Shown here piece after piece: positions 14,601-28,250 of a stretch of DNA of 64,000 nucleotides. The translations under genes were made by a program, and so were the position numbers. The first letter of the stretch is position 1. Each line of letters opens with the position of its first letter. The notes under the pieces were generated by a model, which searched no databases, was not told where the DNA came from, and was given only the letters and a program-made list of their open reading frames with translations. Source of the DNA: Aurelia coerulea (Eukaryota; Cnidaria; Scyphozoa; Semaeostomeae; Ulmaridae); assembly GCA_039566865.1 (NCBI GenBank), contig CM076956.1, positions 14,953,511 to 15,017,510 on the forward strand, written 5' to 3'.

Positions 14601-17600
14601 AGCAAAGGGTATAGCCTTACTTTTTGACCAAATATCGGTATTTCCAAAAAGGGCCTATTTTTCGAAAAAAGCAAAGGGTATAGCCTTACTTTTTGAGCAA
14701 AATCGGTATTTCCAAAAAGGGCCTATTTTTGGAAAAAGCAAAGGGTATAGCCTTACTTTTTGACAAAAAATCGGTATTTCCAAAAAGGTCCTATTTTTCG
14801 AAAAAAGCGAAGGGTATAGCCTTACTTTTTGAGCAAAATCGGTATTTCCAAAAAGGGCCCGTTCTTCGGAAAAAGCAAAGGGTATAGCCTTACTTTTTGA
14901 ACAAAAATCGGTATTTCCAAAAAGGGCCTATTTTTCGAAAAAAGCAAAGGGAATAACCTTACTTTTTTACCAAAATCGGTATTTCTAAAAAGGGCATATG
15001 CTTTGAAAAAAGCAAAGGGTATAGCCTTACTTTTTGACCAAAAATCGTTATATAAAAATTGGGCCTATTTTTGAAAAAAGCAAAGGGTATAGCCTTACTT
15101 TTTGACCAAAAATAGGTATTTCCAAATAGGTCCTATTTTTCGAAAAAAGCGAAGGGTATAGCCTTACTTTTTGAGCAAAATCGGTATTTCCAAAAAGGGC
15201 CCGTTCTTCGGAAAAAGCAAAGGGTATAGCCTTACTTTTTGACCAAAATTCGGTACTTCCAAAAAGGGCCTATATTTGTAAAAAAGCAATGGGTATAGCC
15301 TTACTTTTAGACCAAATATCGGTATTTCCAAAAAGGGCCTATTTTTCGAAAAAAGCAAAGGGAATAACCTTACTTTTTTACCAAAATCGGTATTTCTAAA
15401 AAGGGCCTATGCTTTGAAAAAAGCAAAGGGTATAGCCTTACTTTTTGACCAAAAATCGGTAGTTCCAAATAGGTCCTATTTTTCGAAAAAAGCAAAGGGT
15501 ATAGCCTTACTTTTTGAGCAAAATCGGTATTTCCAAAAAGGGCCTATTTTTGGAAAAAAGCAAAGGGTATAGCCTAACTTTTTGACCAAAAATCGGTATT
15601 TCCAAAAAGGGCCTATTTTTCGAACATAGCAAAGGGTATAGCCTTACTTTTTGACCAAAAATCGTTATATAAAAATTGGGCCTATTTTTGAAAAAAGCAA
15701 AGGGTATAGCCTTATTTTTCGACCAAAAATCGGTATTTCCAAATAGGGCCTATTTTTAGAAAAAAGCAAAGGGCATAGCCTTACTTTTTGAGCAAAATCG
15801 GTATTTCCAAAAAGGGCCTATTTTTCGAAAAAAGCAAAGGGTATAGCCTTACTTTTTGACCAAAATTCGGTACTTCCAAAAAGGGCCTATATTTGTAAAA
15901 AAGCAAAGGGTATAGCCTTACTTTTAGACCAAATATCGGTATTTCCAAAAAGGGCCTATTTTTCGAAAAAAGCAAAGGGTATAGCCTTACTTTTTGAGCA
16001 AAATCGGTATTTCCAAAAAGGGCCTATTTTTGGAAAAAGCAAAGGGTATAGCCTTACTTTTTGACAAAAAATCGGTATTTCCAAAAAGGTCCTATTTTTC
16101 GAAAAAAGCAAAGGGTATAGCCTTACTTTTTGAGCAAAATCGGTATTTCCAAAAAGGGCCCGTTTTTCGGAAAAAGCAAAGGGTATAGCCTTACTTTTTG
16201 ACCAAAAATCGGTATTTCCAGAAAGGGCATATTTTTCGAAAAAAGCAAAGGGTATAGCCTTACTTTTTGACCAAATATCGGTATTTCCAAAAAGGACCTA
16301 TTTTGCGAAAAAAGTAAAGGGTATAGCCTTACTTTTTGAGCAAAATCGGTATTTCCAAAAAGGGCCTATTTTTCGAAAAAAGCAAAGGGTATAGTCTTAC
16401 TTTTTAACCAAAAATCGGTATTTCTAAAAAGGGCCTATTCTTTGAAAAAAGCAAAGGGTATAGCCTTACTTTTTGACCAAAAATCGGTATTTCCAAATAG
16501 GTCCTATTTTTCGAAAAAAGCAAAGGGTATAGCCTTACTTTTTGAGCAAAATCGGTATTTCCAAAAAGGGCCTATTTTTGGAAAAAAGCAAAGGGTATAG
16601 CCTTACTTTTTGACAAAAAATCGGTATTTCCAAAAAGGTCCTATTTTTCGAAAAAAGCGAAGGGTATAGCCTTACTTTTTGAGCAAAATCGGTATTTCCA
16701 AAAAGGGCCCGTTTTTCGGAAAAAGCAAAGGGTATAGCCTTACTTTTTGACCAAAAATCGGTATTTCCAGAAAGGGCATATTTTTCGAAAAAAGCAAAGG
16801 GTATAGCCTTACTTTTTGAACAAAAATCGGTATTTCCAAAAAGGGCCTATTTTTCGAAAAAAGCAAAGGGTATAGCCTTACTTTTAGACCAAATATCGGT
16901 ATTTCCAAAAAGGGCCTATTTTTCGAAAAAAGCAAAGGGTATAGCCTTACTTTTTGAGCAAAATCGGTATTTCCAAAAAGGGCCTATTTTTGGAAAAAAG
17001 CAAAGGGTATAGCCTTACTTTTTGACAAAAAATCGGTATTTCCAAAAAGGTCCTATTTTTCGAAAAAAGCGAAGGGTATAGCCTTACTTTTTGAGCAAAA
17101 TCGGTACTTCCAAAAAGGGCCCGTTTTTCGGAAAAAGCAAAGGGTATAGCCTTACTTTTTGACCAACAATCGGTATTTCCAGAAAGGGCATATTTTTCGA
17201 AAAAAGCAAAGCCTTACTTTTTGAACAAAAATCGGTATTTCCAAAAAGGGCCTATTTTTCGAAAAAAGCAAAGGGTATAGCCTTATTTTTTGACCAAAAT
17301 TCGGTACTTCCAAAAAGGGCCTATATTTGTAAAAAAGCAAAGGGTATAGCCTTACTTTTTGACAAAATATCGGTATTTCCAAAAAGGGCCTATTTTTCCA
17401 AAAAAGTAAAGGGTATAGCCTTACTTTTTGAGCAAAATCGGTATTTCCAAAAAGGGCCTATTTTTCGAAAAAAGCAAAGGGTATAGTCTTACTTTTTAAC
17501 CAAAAATCGGTATTTCTAAAAAGGGCCTATTCTTTGAAAAAAGCAAAGGGTATAGCTTTACTTTTTGACCAAAAATCGGTATTTCCAAATAGGTCCTATT

Positions 17601-20600
17601 TTTCGAAAAAAGCAAAGGGTATAGCCTTACTTTTTGAGCAAAATCGGTATTTCCAAAAAGGGCCTATTTTTGGAAAAAAGCAAAGGGTATAGCCTAACTT
17701 TTTGACCAAAAATCGGTATTTCCAAAAAGGGCCTATTTTTCGAACATAGCAAAGGGTATAGCCTTACTTTTTGACCAAAAATCGTTATATAAAAATTGGG
17801 CCTATTTTTGAAAAAAGCAAAGGGTATAGCCTTACTTTTTGACCAAAAATCGGTATTTCCAAATAGGGCCTATTTTTAGAAAAAAGCAAAGGGCATAGCC
17901 TTACTTTTTGAGCAAAATCGGTATTTCCAAAAAGGGCCTATTTTTGGAAAAAAGCAAAGGGTATAGCCTTACTTTTTGACCAAAATTCGGTACTTCCAAA
18001 AAGGGCCTATATTTGTAAAAAAGCAAAGGGTATAGCCTTACTTTTTGACCAAATATCGGTATTTCCAAAAAGGGCCTATTTTTCGAAAAAAGCAAAGGGT
18101 ATAGCCTTACTTTTTGAGCAAAATCGGTATTTCCAAAAAGGGCCTATTTTTGGAAAAAAGCAAAGGGTATAGCCTTACTTTTTGACAAAAAGTCGGTATT
18201 TCCAAAAAGGTCCTATTTTTCGAAAAAAGCAAAGGGTATAGCCTTACTTTTTGAGCAAAATAGGTATTTCCAAAAAGGGCCTATTTTTCAGAAAAAGCAA
18301 AGGGTATAGCCTTACTTTTTGAGCAAAATCGGTATTTCCAAAAAGGGCCTATTTTTCGAAAACTCAAAGGGTATAGCCTTACTTTTTGAGAAAAATCTGT
18401 ATTTCCAAAAAGTGGCCAATTTTTGGAAAAAAGCAAAGGGAATAACCTTACTTTTTTACCAAAATCGGTATTTCTAAAAAGGGCCTATTCTTTGAAAAAA
18501 GCAAAGGGTATGGCCTTACTTTTTGACCAAAAATCGGTATTTCCAAAAAGGGCCTATTTTTGGAAAGAAGCAAAGGGTATAGCCTTACTTTTTGACAAAA
18601 AATCGGTATTTCCAAAAAGGTCCTATTTTTGAAAAAAGCAAAGGGTATAGCCTTACTTTTTGACCAAAAATCGGTATTTCCAAATAGGGCCTATTTTTTA
18701 GAAAAAAGCAAAGGGCATAGCCTTACTTTTTGAGCAAAATCGGTATTTCCAAAAAGGGCCTATTTTTGGAAAAAAGCAAAGGGTATAGCCTTACTTTTTG
18801 ACCAAAATTCGGTACTTCCAAAAAGGGCCTATATTTGTAAAAAAGCAAAGGGTATAGCCTTACTTTTTGACCAAATATCGGTATTTCCAAAAAGGGCCTA
18901 TTTTTCGAAAAAAGCAAAGGGTATAGCCTTACTTTTTGAGCAAAATCGGTATTTCCAAAAAGGGCCTATTTTTGGAAAAAAGCAAAGGGTATAGCCTTAC
19001 TTTTTGACAAAAATTCGGTACTTCCAAAAAGGGCCTATATTTGTAAAAAAGCAAAGGGTATAGCCTTACTTTTTGACCAAATATCGGTATTTCTAAAAAG
19101 GGCCTATTTTTCGAAAAAAGTAAAGGGTATAGCCTTACTTTTTGAGCAAAATCGGTATTTCCAAAAAGGGCCTATTTTTCGAAAAAAGCAAAGGGTATAG
19201 TCTTACTTTTTAACCAAAAATCGGTATTTCTAAAAAGGGCCTATTCTTTGAAAAAAGCAAAGGGTCTTACTTTTTGACCAAAAATCGGTATTTCCAAATA
19301 GGTCCTATTTTTCGAAAAAAGCAAAGGGTATAGCCTTACTTTTTGACCAAAATTCGGTACTTCCAAAAAGGGCCTATATTTGTAAAAAAGCAAAGGGTAT
19401 AGCCTTACTTTTTGACCAAATATCGGTATTTCCAAAAAGGGCCTATTTTTCGAAAAAAGCAAAGGGTATAGCCTTACTTTTTGAGCAAAATCGGTATTTC
19501 CAAAAAGGGCCTATTTTTGGAAAAAAGCAAAGGGTATAGCCTTACTTTTTGACAAAAAGTCGGTATTTCCAAAAAGGTCCTATTTTTCGAAAAAAGCAAA
19601 GGGTATAGCCTTACTTTTTGAGCAAAATCGGTATTTCCAAAAAGGGCCTATTTTTCGGAAAAAGCAAAGGGTATAGCCTTACTTTTTGAGCAAAATCGGT
19701 ATTTCCAAAAAGGGCCTATTTTTCGAAAACTCAAAGGGTATAGCCTTACTTTTTGAGAAAAATCTGTATTTCCAAAAAGTGGCCAATTTTTGGAAAAAAG
19801 CAAAGGGAATAACCTTACTTTTTTACCAAAATCGGTATTTCTAAAAAGGGCCTATTCTTTGAAAAAAGCAAAGGGTATGGCCTTACTTTTTGACCAAAAA
19901 TCGGTATTTCCAAAAAGGGCCTATTTTTGGAAAAAAGCAAAGGGTATAGCCTTACTTTTTGACAAAAAATCGGTATTTCCAAAAAGGTCCTATTTTTGAA
20001 AAAAGCAAAGGGTATAGCCTTACTTTTTGACCAAAAATCGGTATTTCCAAATAGGGCCTATTTTTTAGAAAAAAGCAAAGGGCATAGCCTTACTTTTTGA
20101 GCAAAATCGGTATTTCCAAAAAGGGCCTATTTTTGGAAAAAAGCAAAGGGTATAGCCTTACTTTTTGACCAAAATTCGGTACTTCCAAAAAGGGCCTATA
20201 TTTGTAAAAAAGCAAAGGGTATAGCCTTACTTTTTGACCAAATATCGGTATTTCCAAAAAGGGCCTATTTTTCGAAAAAAGCAAAGGGTATAGCCTTACT
20301 TTTTGAGCAAAATCGGTATTTCCAAAAAGGGCCTATTTTTGGAAAAAAGCAAAGGGTATAGCCTTACTTTTTGACAAAAATTCGGTACTTCCAAAAAGGG
20401 CCTATATTTGTAAAAAAGCAAAGGGTATAGCCTTACTTTTTGACCAAATATCGGTATTTCCAAAAAGGGCCTATTTTTCGAAAAAAGTAAAGGGTATAGC
20501 CTTACTTTTTGAGCAAAATCGGTATTTCCAAAAAGGGCCTATTTTTGGAAAAAAGCAAAGGGTATAGTCTTACTTTTTAACCAAAAATCGGTATTTCTAA

Positions 20601-23600
20601 AAAGGGCCTATTCTTTGAAAAAAGCAAAGGGTCTTACTTTTTGACCAAAAATCGGTATTTCCAAATAGGTCCTATTTTTCGAAAAAAGCAAAGGGTATAG
20701 CCTTACTTTTTGAGCAAAATCGGTATTTCCAAAAAGGGCCTATTTTTGGAAAAAAGCAAAGGGTATAGCCTTACTTTTTGACAAAAAGTCGGTATTTCCA
20801 AAAAGGTCCTATTTTTCGAAAAAAGCGAAGGGTATAGCCTTACTGTTTGAGCAAAATCGGTATTTCCAAAAAGGGCCCGTTTTTCGGAAAAAGCAAAGGG
20901 TATAGCCTTACTTTTCGACCAAAAATCGGTATTTCCAGAAAGGGCATATTTTTCGAAAAAAGCAAAGGGTATAGCCTTACTTTTTGAACAAAAATCGGTA
21001 TTTCCAAAAAGGGCCTATTTTTCGAAAAAAGCAAAGGGTATAGCCTTACTTTTTGACCAAAATTCGGTACTTCCAAAAAGGGCATATATTTGTAAAAAAG
21101 CAAAGGGTATAGCCTTACTTTTTGACCAAATATCGGTATTTCCAAAAAGGGCCTATTTTTCGAAAAAAGTAAAGGGTATAGCCTTACTTTTTGAGCAAAA
21201 TCGGTATTTCCAAAAAGGGCCTATTTTTCGAAAAAAGCAAAGGGTATAGTCTTACTTCTTAACCAAAAATCGGTATTTCTAAAAAGGGCCTATTCTTTGA
21301 AAAATGCAAAGGGTATAGCCTTACTTTTTGACCAAAAATCGGTATTTCCAAATAGGTCCTATTTTTCGAAAAAAGCAAAGGGTATAGCCTTACTTTTTGA
21401 GCAAAATCGGTATTTCCAAAAAGGGCCTATTTTTGCAAAAAAGCAAAGGGTATAGCCTAACTTTTTGACCAAAAATCGGTATTTCCAAAAAGGGCCTATT
21501 TTTCGAACATAGCAAAGGGTATAGCCTTACTTTTTGACCAAAAATCGGTATTTCCAAATAGGGCCTATTTTTAGAAAAAAGCAAAGGGCATAGCCTTACT
21601 TTTTGAGCAAAATCGGTATTTCCAAAAAGGGCCTATTTTTGGAAAAAAGCAAAGGGTATAGCCTTACTTTTTGACCAAAATTCGGTACTTCCAAAAAGGG
21701 CCTATATTTGTAAAAAAGCAAAGGGTATAGCCTTACTTTTTGACCAAATATCGGTATTTCCAAAAAGGGCCTATTTTTCGAAAAAAGGAAAGGGTATAGC
21801 CTTACTTTTTGAGCAAAATCGGTATTTCCAAAAAGGGCCTATTTTTCGAAAAAAGCAAAGGGTATAGCCTTACTTTTTGACAAAAAATCGGTATTTCCAA
21901 AAAGGTCCTATTTTTCGAAAAAAGCAAAGGGTATAGCCTTACTTTTTGAGCAAAATCGGTATTTCCAAAAAGGGCCTATTTTTCGGAAAAAGCAAAGGGT
22001 ATAGCCTTACTTTTTGAGCAAAATCGGTATTTCCAAAAAGGGCCTATTTTTCGAAAACTCAAAGGGTATAGCCTTACTTTTTGAGCAAAATCGGTATTTC
22101 CAAAAAGGGCCTATTTTTGGAAAAAAGCAAAGGGAATAACCTTACTTTTTTACCAAAATCGGTATTTCTAAAAAGGGCCTATTCTTTGAAAAAAGCAAAG
22201 GGTATAGCCTTACTTTTTGACCAAAAATCGGTATTTCCAAATAGGTCCTATTTTTCGAAAAAAGCAAAGGGTATAGCCTTACCTTTTGAGCAAAATCGGT
22301 ATTTCCAAAAGGCCTATTTTTGGAAAAAAGCAAAGGGTATAGCCTAACTTTTTGACCAAAAATCGGTAATTCCAAAAAGGGCCTATTTTTCGAACATAGC
22401 AAAGGGTATAGCCTTACTTTTTGACCAAAAATCGTTATATAAAAATTGGGCCTATTTTTGAAAAAAGCAAAGGGTATAGCCTTACTTTTTGACCAAAAAT
22501 CGGTATTTCCAAAAAGGGCCTATTTTTCGAAAAAAGCAAAGGGTATAGCCTTACTTTTTGAGCAAAATCGGTATTTCCAAAAAGGGCCTATTTTTGGAAA
22601 ACAGCAAAGGGTATAGCCTTACTTTTTGACCAAAAATCGGTATTTCCAGAAAGGGCATATTAATCGAAAAAAGCAAAGGGTATAGCCTTACTTTTTGAAC
22701 AAAAATCGGTATTTCCAAAAAGGGCCTATTTTTCGAAAAAAGCAAAGGGTATAGCCTTACTTTTTGAGCAAAATCGGTATTTCCAAAAAGGGCCTATTTT
22801 TGGAAAAAAGCAAAGGGTATAGCCTTACTTTTTGACAAAAAATCGGTATTTCCAAAAAGGTCCTATTTTTCGAAAAAAGCAAAGGGTATAGCCTTACTTT
22901 TTGAGCAAAATCGGTATTTCCAAAAAGGGCCCGTTTCTCGGAAAAAGCAAAGGGTATAGCCTTACTTTTTGACCAAAAATCGGTATTTCCAGAAAGGGCA
23001 TATTTTTCGAAAAAAGCAAAGGGTATAGCCTTACTTTTTGAACAAAAATCGGTATTTCCAAAAAGGGCCTATTTTTCGAAAAAAGCAAAGGGTATAGCCT
23101 TACTTTTTGACCAAAATTCGGTACTTCCAAAAAGGGCCTATATTTGTAAAAAGGCAAAGGGTATAGCCTTACTTTTAGACCAAATATCGGTATTTCCAAA
23201 AAGGGCCTATTTTTCGAAAAAAGCAAAGGGTATAGCCTTATTTTTTGAGCAAAATCGGTATTTCCAAAAAGGGCCCGTTTTTCGGAAAAAGCAAAGGGTA
23301 TAGCCTAACTTTTTGACCAAAAATCGGTACTTCCAAAATGGGCCTATATTTGTAAAAAAGCAAAGGGTATAGTCTTACTTTTTAACCAAAAATCGGTATT
23401 TCTAAAAAGGGCCTATTCTTTGAAAAAAGCAAAGGGTATAGCCTTACTTTTTGACCAAAATCGGTATTTCCAAATAGGTCCTATTTTTCGAAAAAAGCAA
23501 AGGGTATAGCCTTACTTTTTGAGCAAAATCGGTATTTCCAAAAAGGGCCTATTTTTGGAAAAAAGCAAAGGGTATAGCCTAACTTTTTGACCAAAAATCG

Positions 23601-26600
23601 GTATTTCCAAAAAGGGCCTATTTTTCGAACATAGCAAAGGGTATAGCCTTACTTTTTGACCAAAAATCGTTATATAAAAATTGGGCCTATTTTTGAAAAA
23701 AGCAAAGGGTATAGCCTTACTTTTTGACCAAAAATCGGTATTTCCAAATAGGGCCTATTTTTAGAAAAAAGCAAAGGGCATAGCCTCACTTTTTGAGCAA
23801 AATCGGTATTTCCAAAAAGGGCCTATTTTTCGAAAAAAGCAAAGGGTATAGCCTTACTTTTTGACCAAAATTCGGTACTTCCAAAAAGGGCCTATATTTG
23901 TAAAAAAGCAAAGGGTATAGCCTTACTTTTTGACCAAATATCGGTATTTCCAAAAAGGGCCTATTTTTCGAAAAAAGCAAAGGGTATAGCCTTACTTTTT
24001 GAGCAAAATCGGCATTTCCAAAAAGGGCCTATTTTTGGAAAAAAGCAAAGGGTATAGCCTTACTTTTTGACAAAAAATCGATAATTCCAAAAAGGTCCTA
24101 TTTTTCGAAAAAAGCAAAGGGTATAGCCTTACTTTTTGAGCAAAATCGGTATTTCCAAAAAGGGCCCATTTTTCGGAAAAAGCAAAGGGTATAGCCTTAC
24201 TTTTTGACCAAAAATCGGTATTTCCAGAAAGGGCATATTTTTCGAGAAAAGCAAAGGGTATAGCCTTACTTTTTGAACAAAAATCGGTATTTCCAAAAAG
24301 GGCCTATTTTTCGAAAAAAGCAAAGGGAATAACCTTACTTTTTTACCAAAATCGGTATTTCTAAAAAGGGCATATGCTTTGAAAAAAGCAAAGGGTATAG
24401 CCTTACTTTTTGACCAAAAATCGTTATATAAAAATTGGGCCTATTTTTGAAAAAAGCAAAGGGTATAGCCTTACTTTTTGACCAAAAATAGGTATTTCCA
24501 AATAGGGCCTATTTTTAGAAAAAAGCAAAGGGCATAGCCTTACTTTTTGAGCAAAATCGGTATTTCCAAAAAGGGCCTATTTTTCGAAAAAAGCAAAGGG
24601 TATAGCCTTACTTTTTGACCAAAATTCGGTACTTCCAAAAAGGGCCTATATTTGTAAAAAAGCAAAGGGTATAGTCTTACTTTTAGACCAAATATCGGTA
24701 TTTCCAAAAAGGGCCTATTTTTCGAAAAAAGCAAAGGGTATAGCCTTACTTTTTGAGCAAAATCGGTATTTCCAAAAAGGGCCTATTTTTGGAAAACAGC
24801 AAAGGGTATAGCCTTACTTTTTGACCAAAAATCGGTATTTCCAGAAAGGGCATATTAATCGAAAAAAGCAAAGGGTATAGCCTTACTTTTTGAACAAAAA
24901 TCGGTATTTTCAAAAAGGGCCTATTTTTCGAAAAAAGCAAAGGGTATAGCCTTACTTTTTGAGCAAAATCGGTATTTCCAAAAAGGGCCCGTTTTTCGGA
25001 AAAAGCAAAGGGTATAGCCTTACTTTTTGACCAAAAATCGGTATTTCCAGAAAGGGCCTATTTTTCGAACATAGCAAAGGGTATAGCCTTACTTCTTGAC
25101 CAAAAATCGTTATATAAAAATTGGGCCTATTTTTGAAAAAAGCAAAGGGTATAGCCTTACTTTTTGACCAAAAATCGGTATTTCCAAATAGGGCCTATTT
25201 TTAGAAAAAAGCAAAGGGCATAGCCTTACTTTTTGAGCAAAATCGGTATTTCCAAAAAGGGCCTATTTTTCGAAAAAAGCAAAGGGTATAGCCTTACTTT
25301 TTGACCAAAATTCGGTACTTCCAAAAAGGGCCTATATTTGTAAAAAAGCAAAGGGTATAGTCTTACTTTTAGACCAAATATCGGTATTTCCAAAAAGGGC
25401 CTATTTTTCGAAAAAAGCAAAGGGTATAGCCTTACTTTTTGAGCAAAATCGGTATTTCCAAAAAGGGCCTATTTTTGGAAAACAGCAAAGGGTATAGCCT
25501 TACTTTTTGACCAAAAATCGGTATTTCCAGAAAGGGCATAAAAATCGAAAAAAGCAAAGGGTATAGCCTTACTTTTTGAATAAAAATCGGTATTTCCAAA
25601 AAGGGCCTATTTTTCGAAAAAAGCAAAGGGTATAGCCTTACTTTTTGACCAAAATTCGGTACTTCCAAAAAGGGCCTATATTTGTAAAAAAGCAAAGGGT
25701 ATAGCCTTACTTTTTGACCAAATATCGGTATTTCCAAAAAGGGCCTATTTTTGGAAAAAAGTAAAGGGTATAGCCTCACTTTTTGAGCAAAATCGGTATT
25801 TCCAAAAAGGGCCTATTTTTCGAAAAAAGCAAAGGGTATAGCCTTACTTTTTGAGCAAAATCGGTATTTCCAAAAAGGGCCTATTTTTGGAAAAAAGCAA
25901 AGGGTATAGCCTTACTTTTTGACAAAAAATCGGTATTTCCAAAAAGGTCCTATTTTTCGAAAAAAGCAAAGGGTATAGCCTTACTTTTTGAGCAAAATCG
26001 GTATTTCCAAAAAGGGCCCATTTTTCGGAAAAAGCAAAGGGTATAGCCTTACTTTTTGACCAAAAATCGGTATTTCCAGAAAGGGCATATTTTTCGAAAA
26101 AAGCAAAGGGTATAGCCTTACTTTTTGAACAAAAATCGGTATTTCCAAAAAGGGCCTATTTTTCGAAAAAAGCAAAGGGAATAACCTTACTTTTTTACCA
26201 AAATCGGTATTTCTAAAAAGGGCCTATGCTTTGAAAAAAGCAAAGGGTATAGCCTTACTTTTTGACCAAAAATCGGTATTTCCAAATAGGTCCTATTTTT
26301 CGAAAAAAGCAAAGGGTATAGCCTTACTTTTTGAGCAAAATCGGTATTTCCAAAAAGGGCCTATTTTTGGAAAAAAGCAAAGGGTATAGCCTAACTTTTT
26401 GACCAAAAATCGGTATTTCCAAAAAGGGCCTATTTTTCGAACATAGCAAAGGGTATAGCCTTACTTTTTGACCAAAAATCGTTATATAAAAATTGGGCCT
26501 ATTTTTGAAAAAAGCAAAGGGTATAGCCTTACTTTTTGACCAAAAATCGGTATTTCCAAATAGGGCCTATTTTTAGAAAAAAGCAAAGGGCATAGCCTTA

Positions 26601-28250
26601 CTTTTTGAGCAAAATCGGTATTTCCAAAAAGGGCCTATTTTTCGAAAAAAGCAAAGGGTATAGCCTTACTTTTTGACCAAAATTCGGTACTTCCAAAATG
26701 GGCCTATATTTGTAAGAAAGCAAAGGGTATAGCCTTACTTTTAGACCAAATATTGGTATTTCCAAAAAGGGCCTATTTTTCGAAAAAAGCAAAGGGTATA
26801 GCCTTACTTTTTGAGCAAAATCGGTATTTCCAGAAAGAGCCCGTTTTTCGGAAAAAGCAAAGGGTATAGCCTTACTTTTTGACCAAAAATCGGTATTTCC
26901 AGAAAGGGCATATTTTTCGAAAAAAGCAAAGGGTATAGCCTTACTTTTTGAACAAAAATCGGTATTTCCAAAAAGGGCCTATTTTTCGAAAAAAGCAAAG
27001 GGTATAGCCTTACTTTTTGACCAAAATTCGGTACTTCCAAAAAGGGCCTATATTTGTAAAAAAGCAAAGGGTATAGCCTTACTTTTTGACAAAATATCGG
27101 TATTTCCAAAAAGGGCCTATTTTTCGAAAAAAGTAAAGGGTATAGCCTTACTTTTTGAGCAAAATCGGTATTTCCAAAAAGGGCCTATTTTTCGAAAAAA
27201 GCAAAGGGTATAGTCTTACTTTTTAACCAAAAATCGGTATTTCTAAAAAGGGCCTATTCTTTGAAAAAAGCAAAGGGTATAGCCTTACTTTTTGACCAAA
27301 AATCGGTATTTCCAAATAGGTCCTATTTTTTGAAAAAAGCAAAGGGTATAGCCTTACTTTTTGAGCAAAATCGGTATTTCCAAAAAGGGCCTATTTTTGG
27401 AAAAAAGCAAAGGGTATAGCCTTACTTTTTGACAAAAAATCGGTATTTCCAAAAAGGTCCTATTTTTCGAAAAAAGCAAAGGGTATAGCCTTACTTTTTG
27501 AGCAAAATCGGTATTTCCAAAAAGGGCCCGTTTTTCGGAAAAAGCAAAGGGTATAGCCTTACTTTTTGACCAAAAATCGGTATTTCCAGAAAGGGCATAT
27601 TTTTCGAAAAAAGCAAAGGGTATAGCCTTACTTTTTGAACAAAAATCGGTATTTCCAAAAAGGGCCTATTTTTCGAAAAAAGCAAAGGGTATAGCCTTAC
27701 TTTTTGACCAAAATTCGGTACTTCCAAAAAGGGCCTATATTTGTAAAAAAGCAAAGGGTATAGCCTTACTTTTTGACCAAATATCGGTATTTCCAAAAAG
27801 GGCCTATTTTTCGAAAAAAGTAAAGGGTATAGCCTTACTTTTTGAGCAAAATCGGTATTTCCAAAAAGGGCCTATTTTTCGAAAAAAGCAAAGGGTATAG
27901 CCTTACTTTTTGAGCAAAATCGGTATTTCCAAAAAGGGCCTATTTTTGGAAAAAAGCAAAGGGTATAGCCTTACTTTTTGACAAAAAATCGGTATTTCCA
28001 AAAAGGTCCTATTTTTCGAAAAAAGCAAAGGGTATAGCCTTACTTTTTGAGCAAAATCGGTATTTCCAAAAAGGGCCCATTTTTCGGAAAAAGCAAAGGG
28101 TATAGCCTTACTTTTTGACCAAAAATCGGTATTTCCAGAAAGGGCATATTTTTCGAAAAAAGCAAAGGGTATAGCCTTACTTTTTGAACAAAAATCGGTA
28201 TTTCCAAAAAGGGCCTATTTTTCGAAAAAAGCAAAGGGAATAACCTTACT
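2595..28250. repeat. Two tandem copies of a large (about 11.6-14 kb) satellite block
   Basis: Rare variants in about 2.6-14.2 kb recur in the same order in about 14.2-28.2 kb. Examples are the odd CAATGGGTATAG copy near 3365 and 15287, the shortened AAAGCAAAGCCTTAC copy near 5010 and 17206, the CCAAAAGGCCTA deletion near 7854 and 22306, and CATAAAAATCG near 10812 and 25537. The offset between partners steps through 11580, 11922, 12194, 14383, 14451, 14725 and 14795 bp, each step a whole number of monomers. Confidence 0.85.
18380..20300. repeat. Tandem duplication of about 1367 bp within the satellite
   Basis: A run with unusual variants (AAAAGTGGCCAATTTTTGG, GGGTATGGCC, and CTATTTTTTAGAAAAAAGC) appears at about 18410-18700 and again at about 19778-20070, offset 1367 bp (20 monomers). 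The order inside both copies is the same. Confidence 0.8.
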
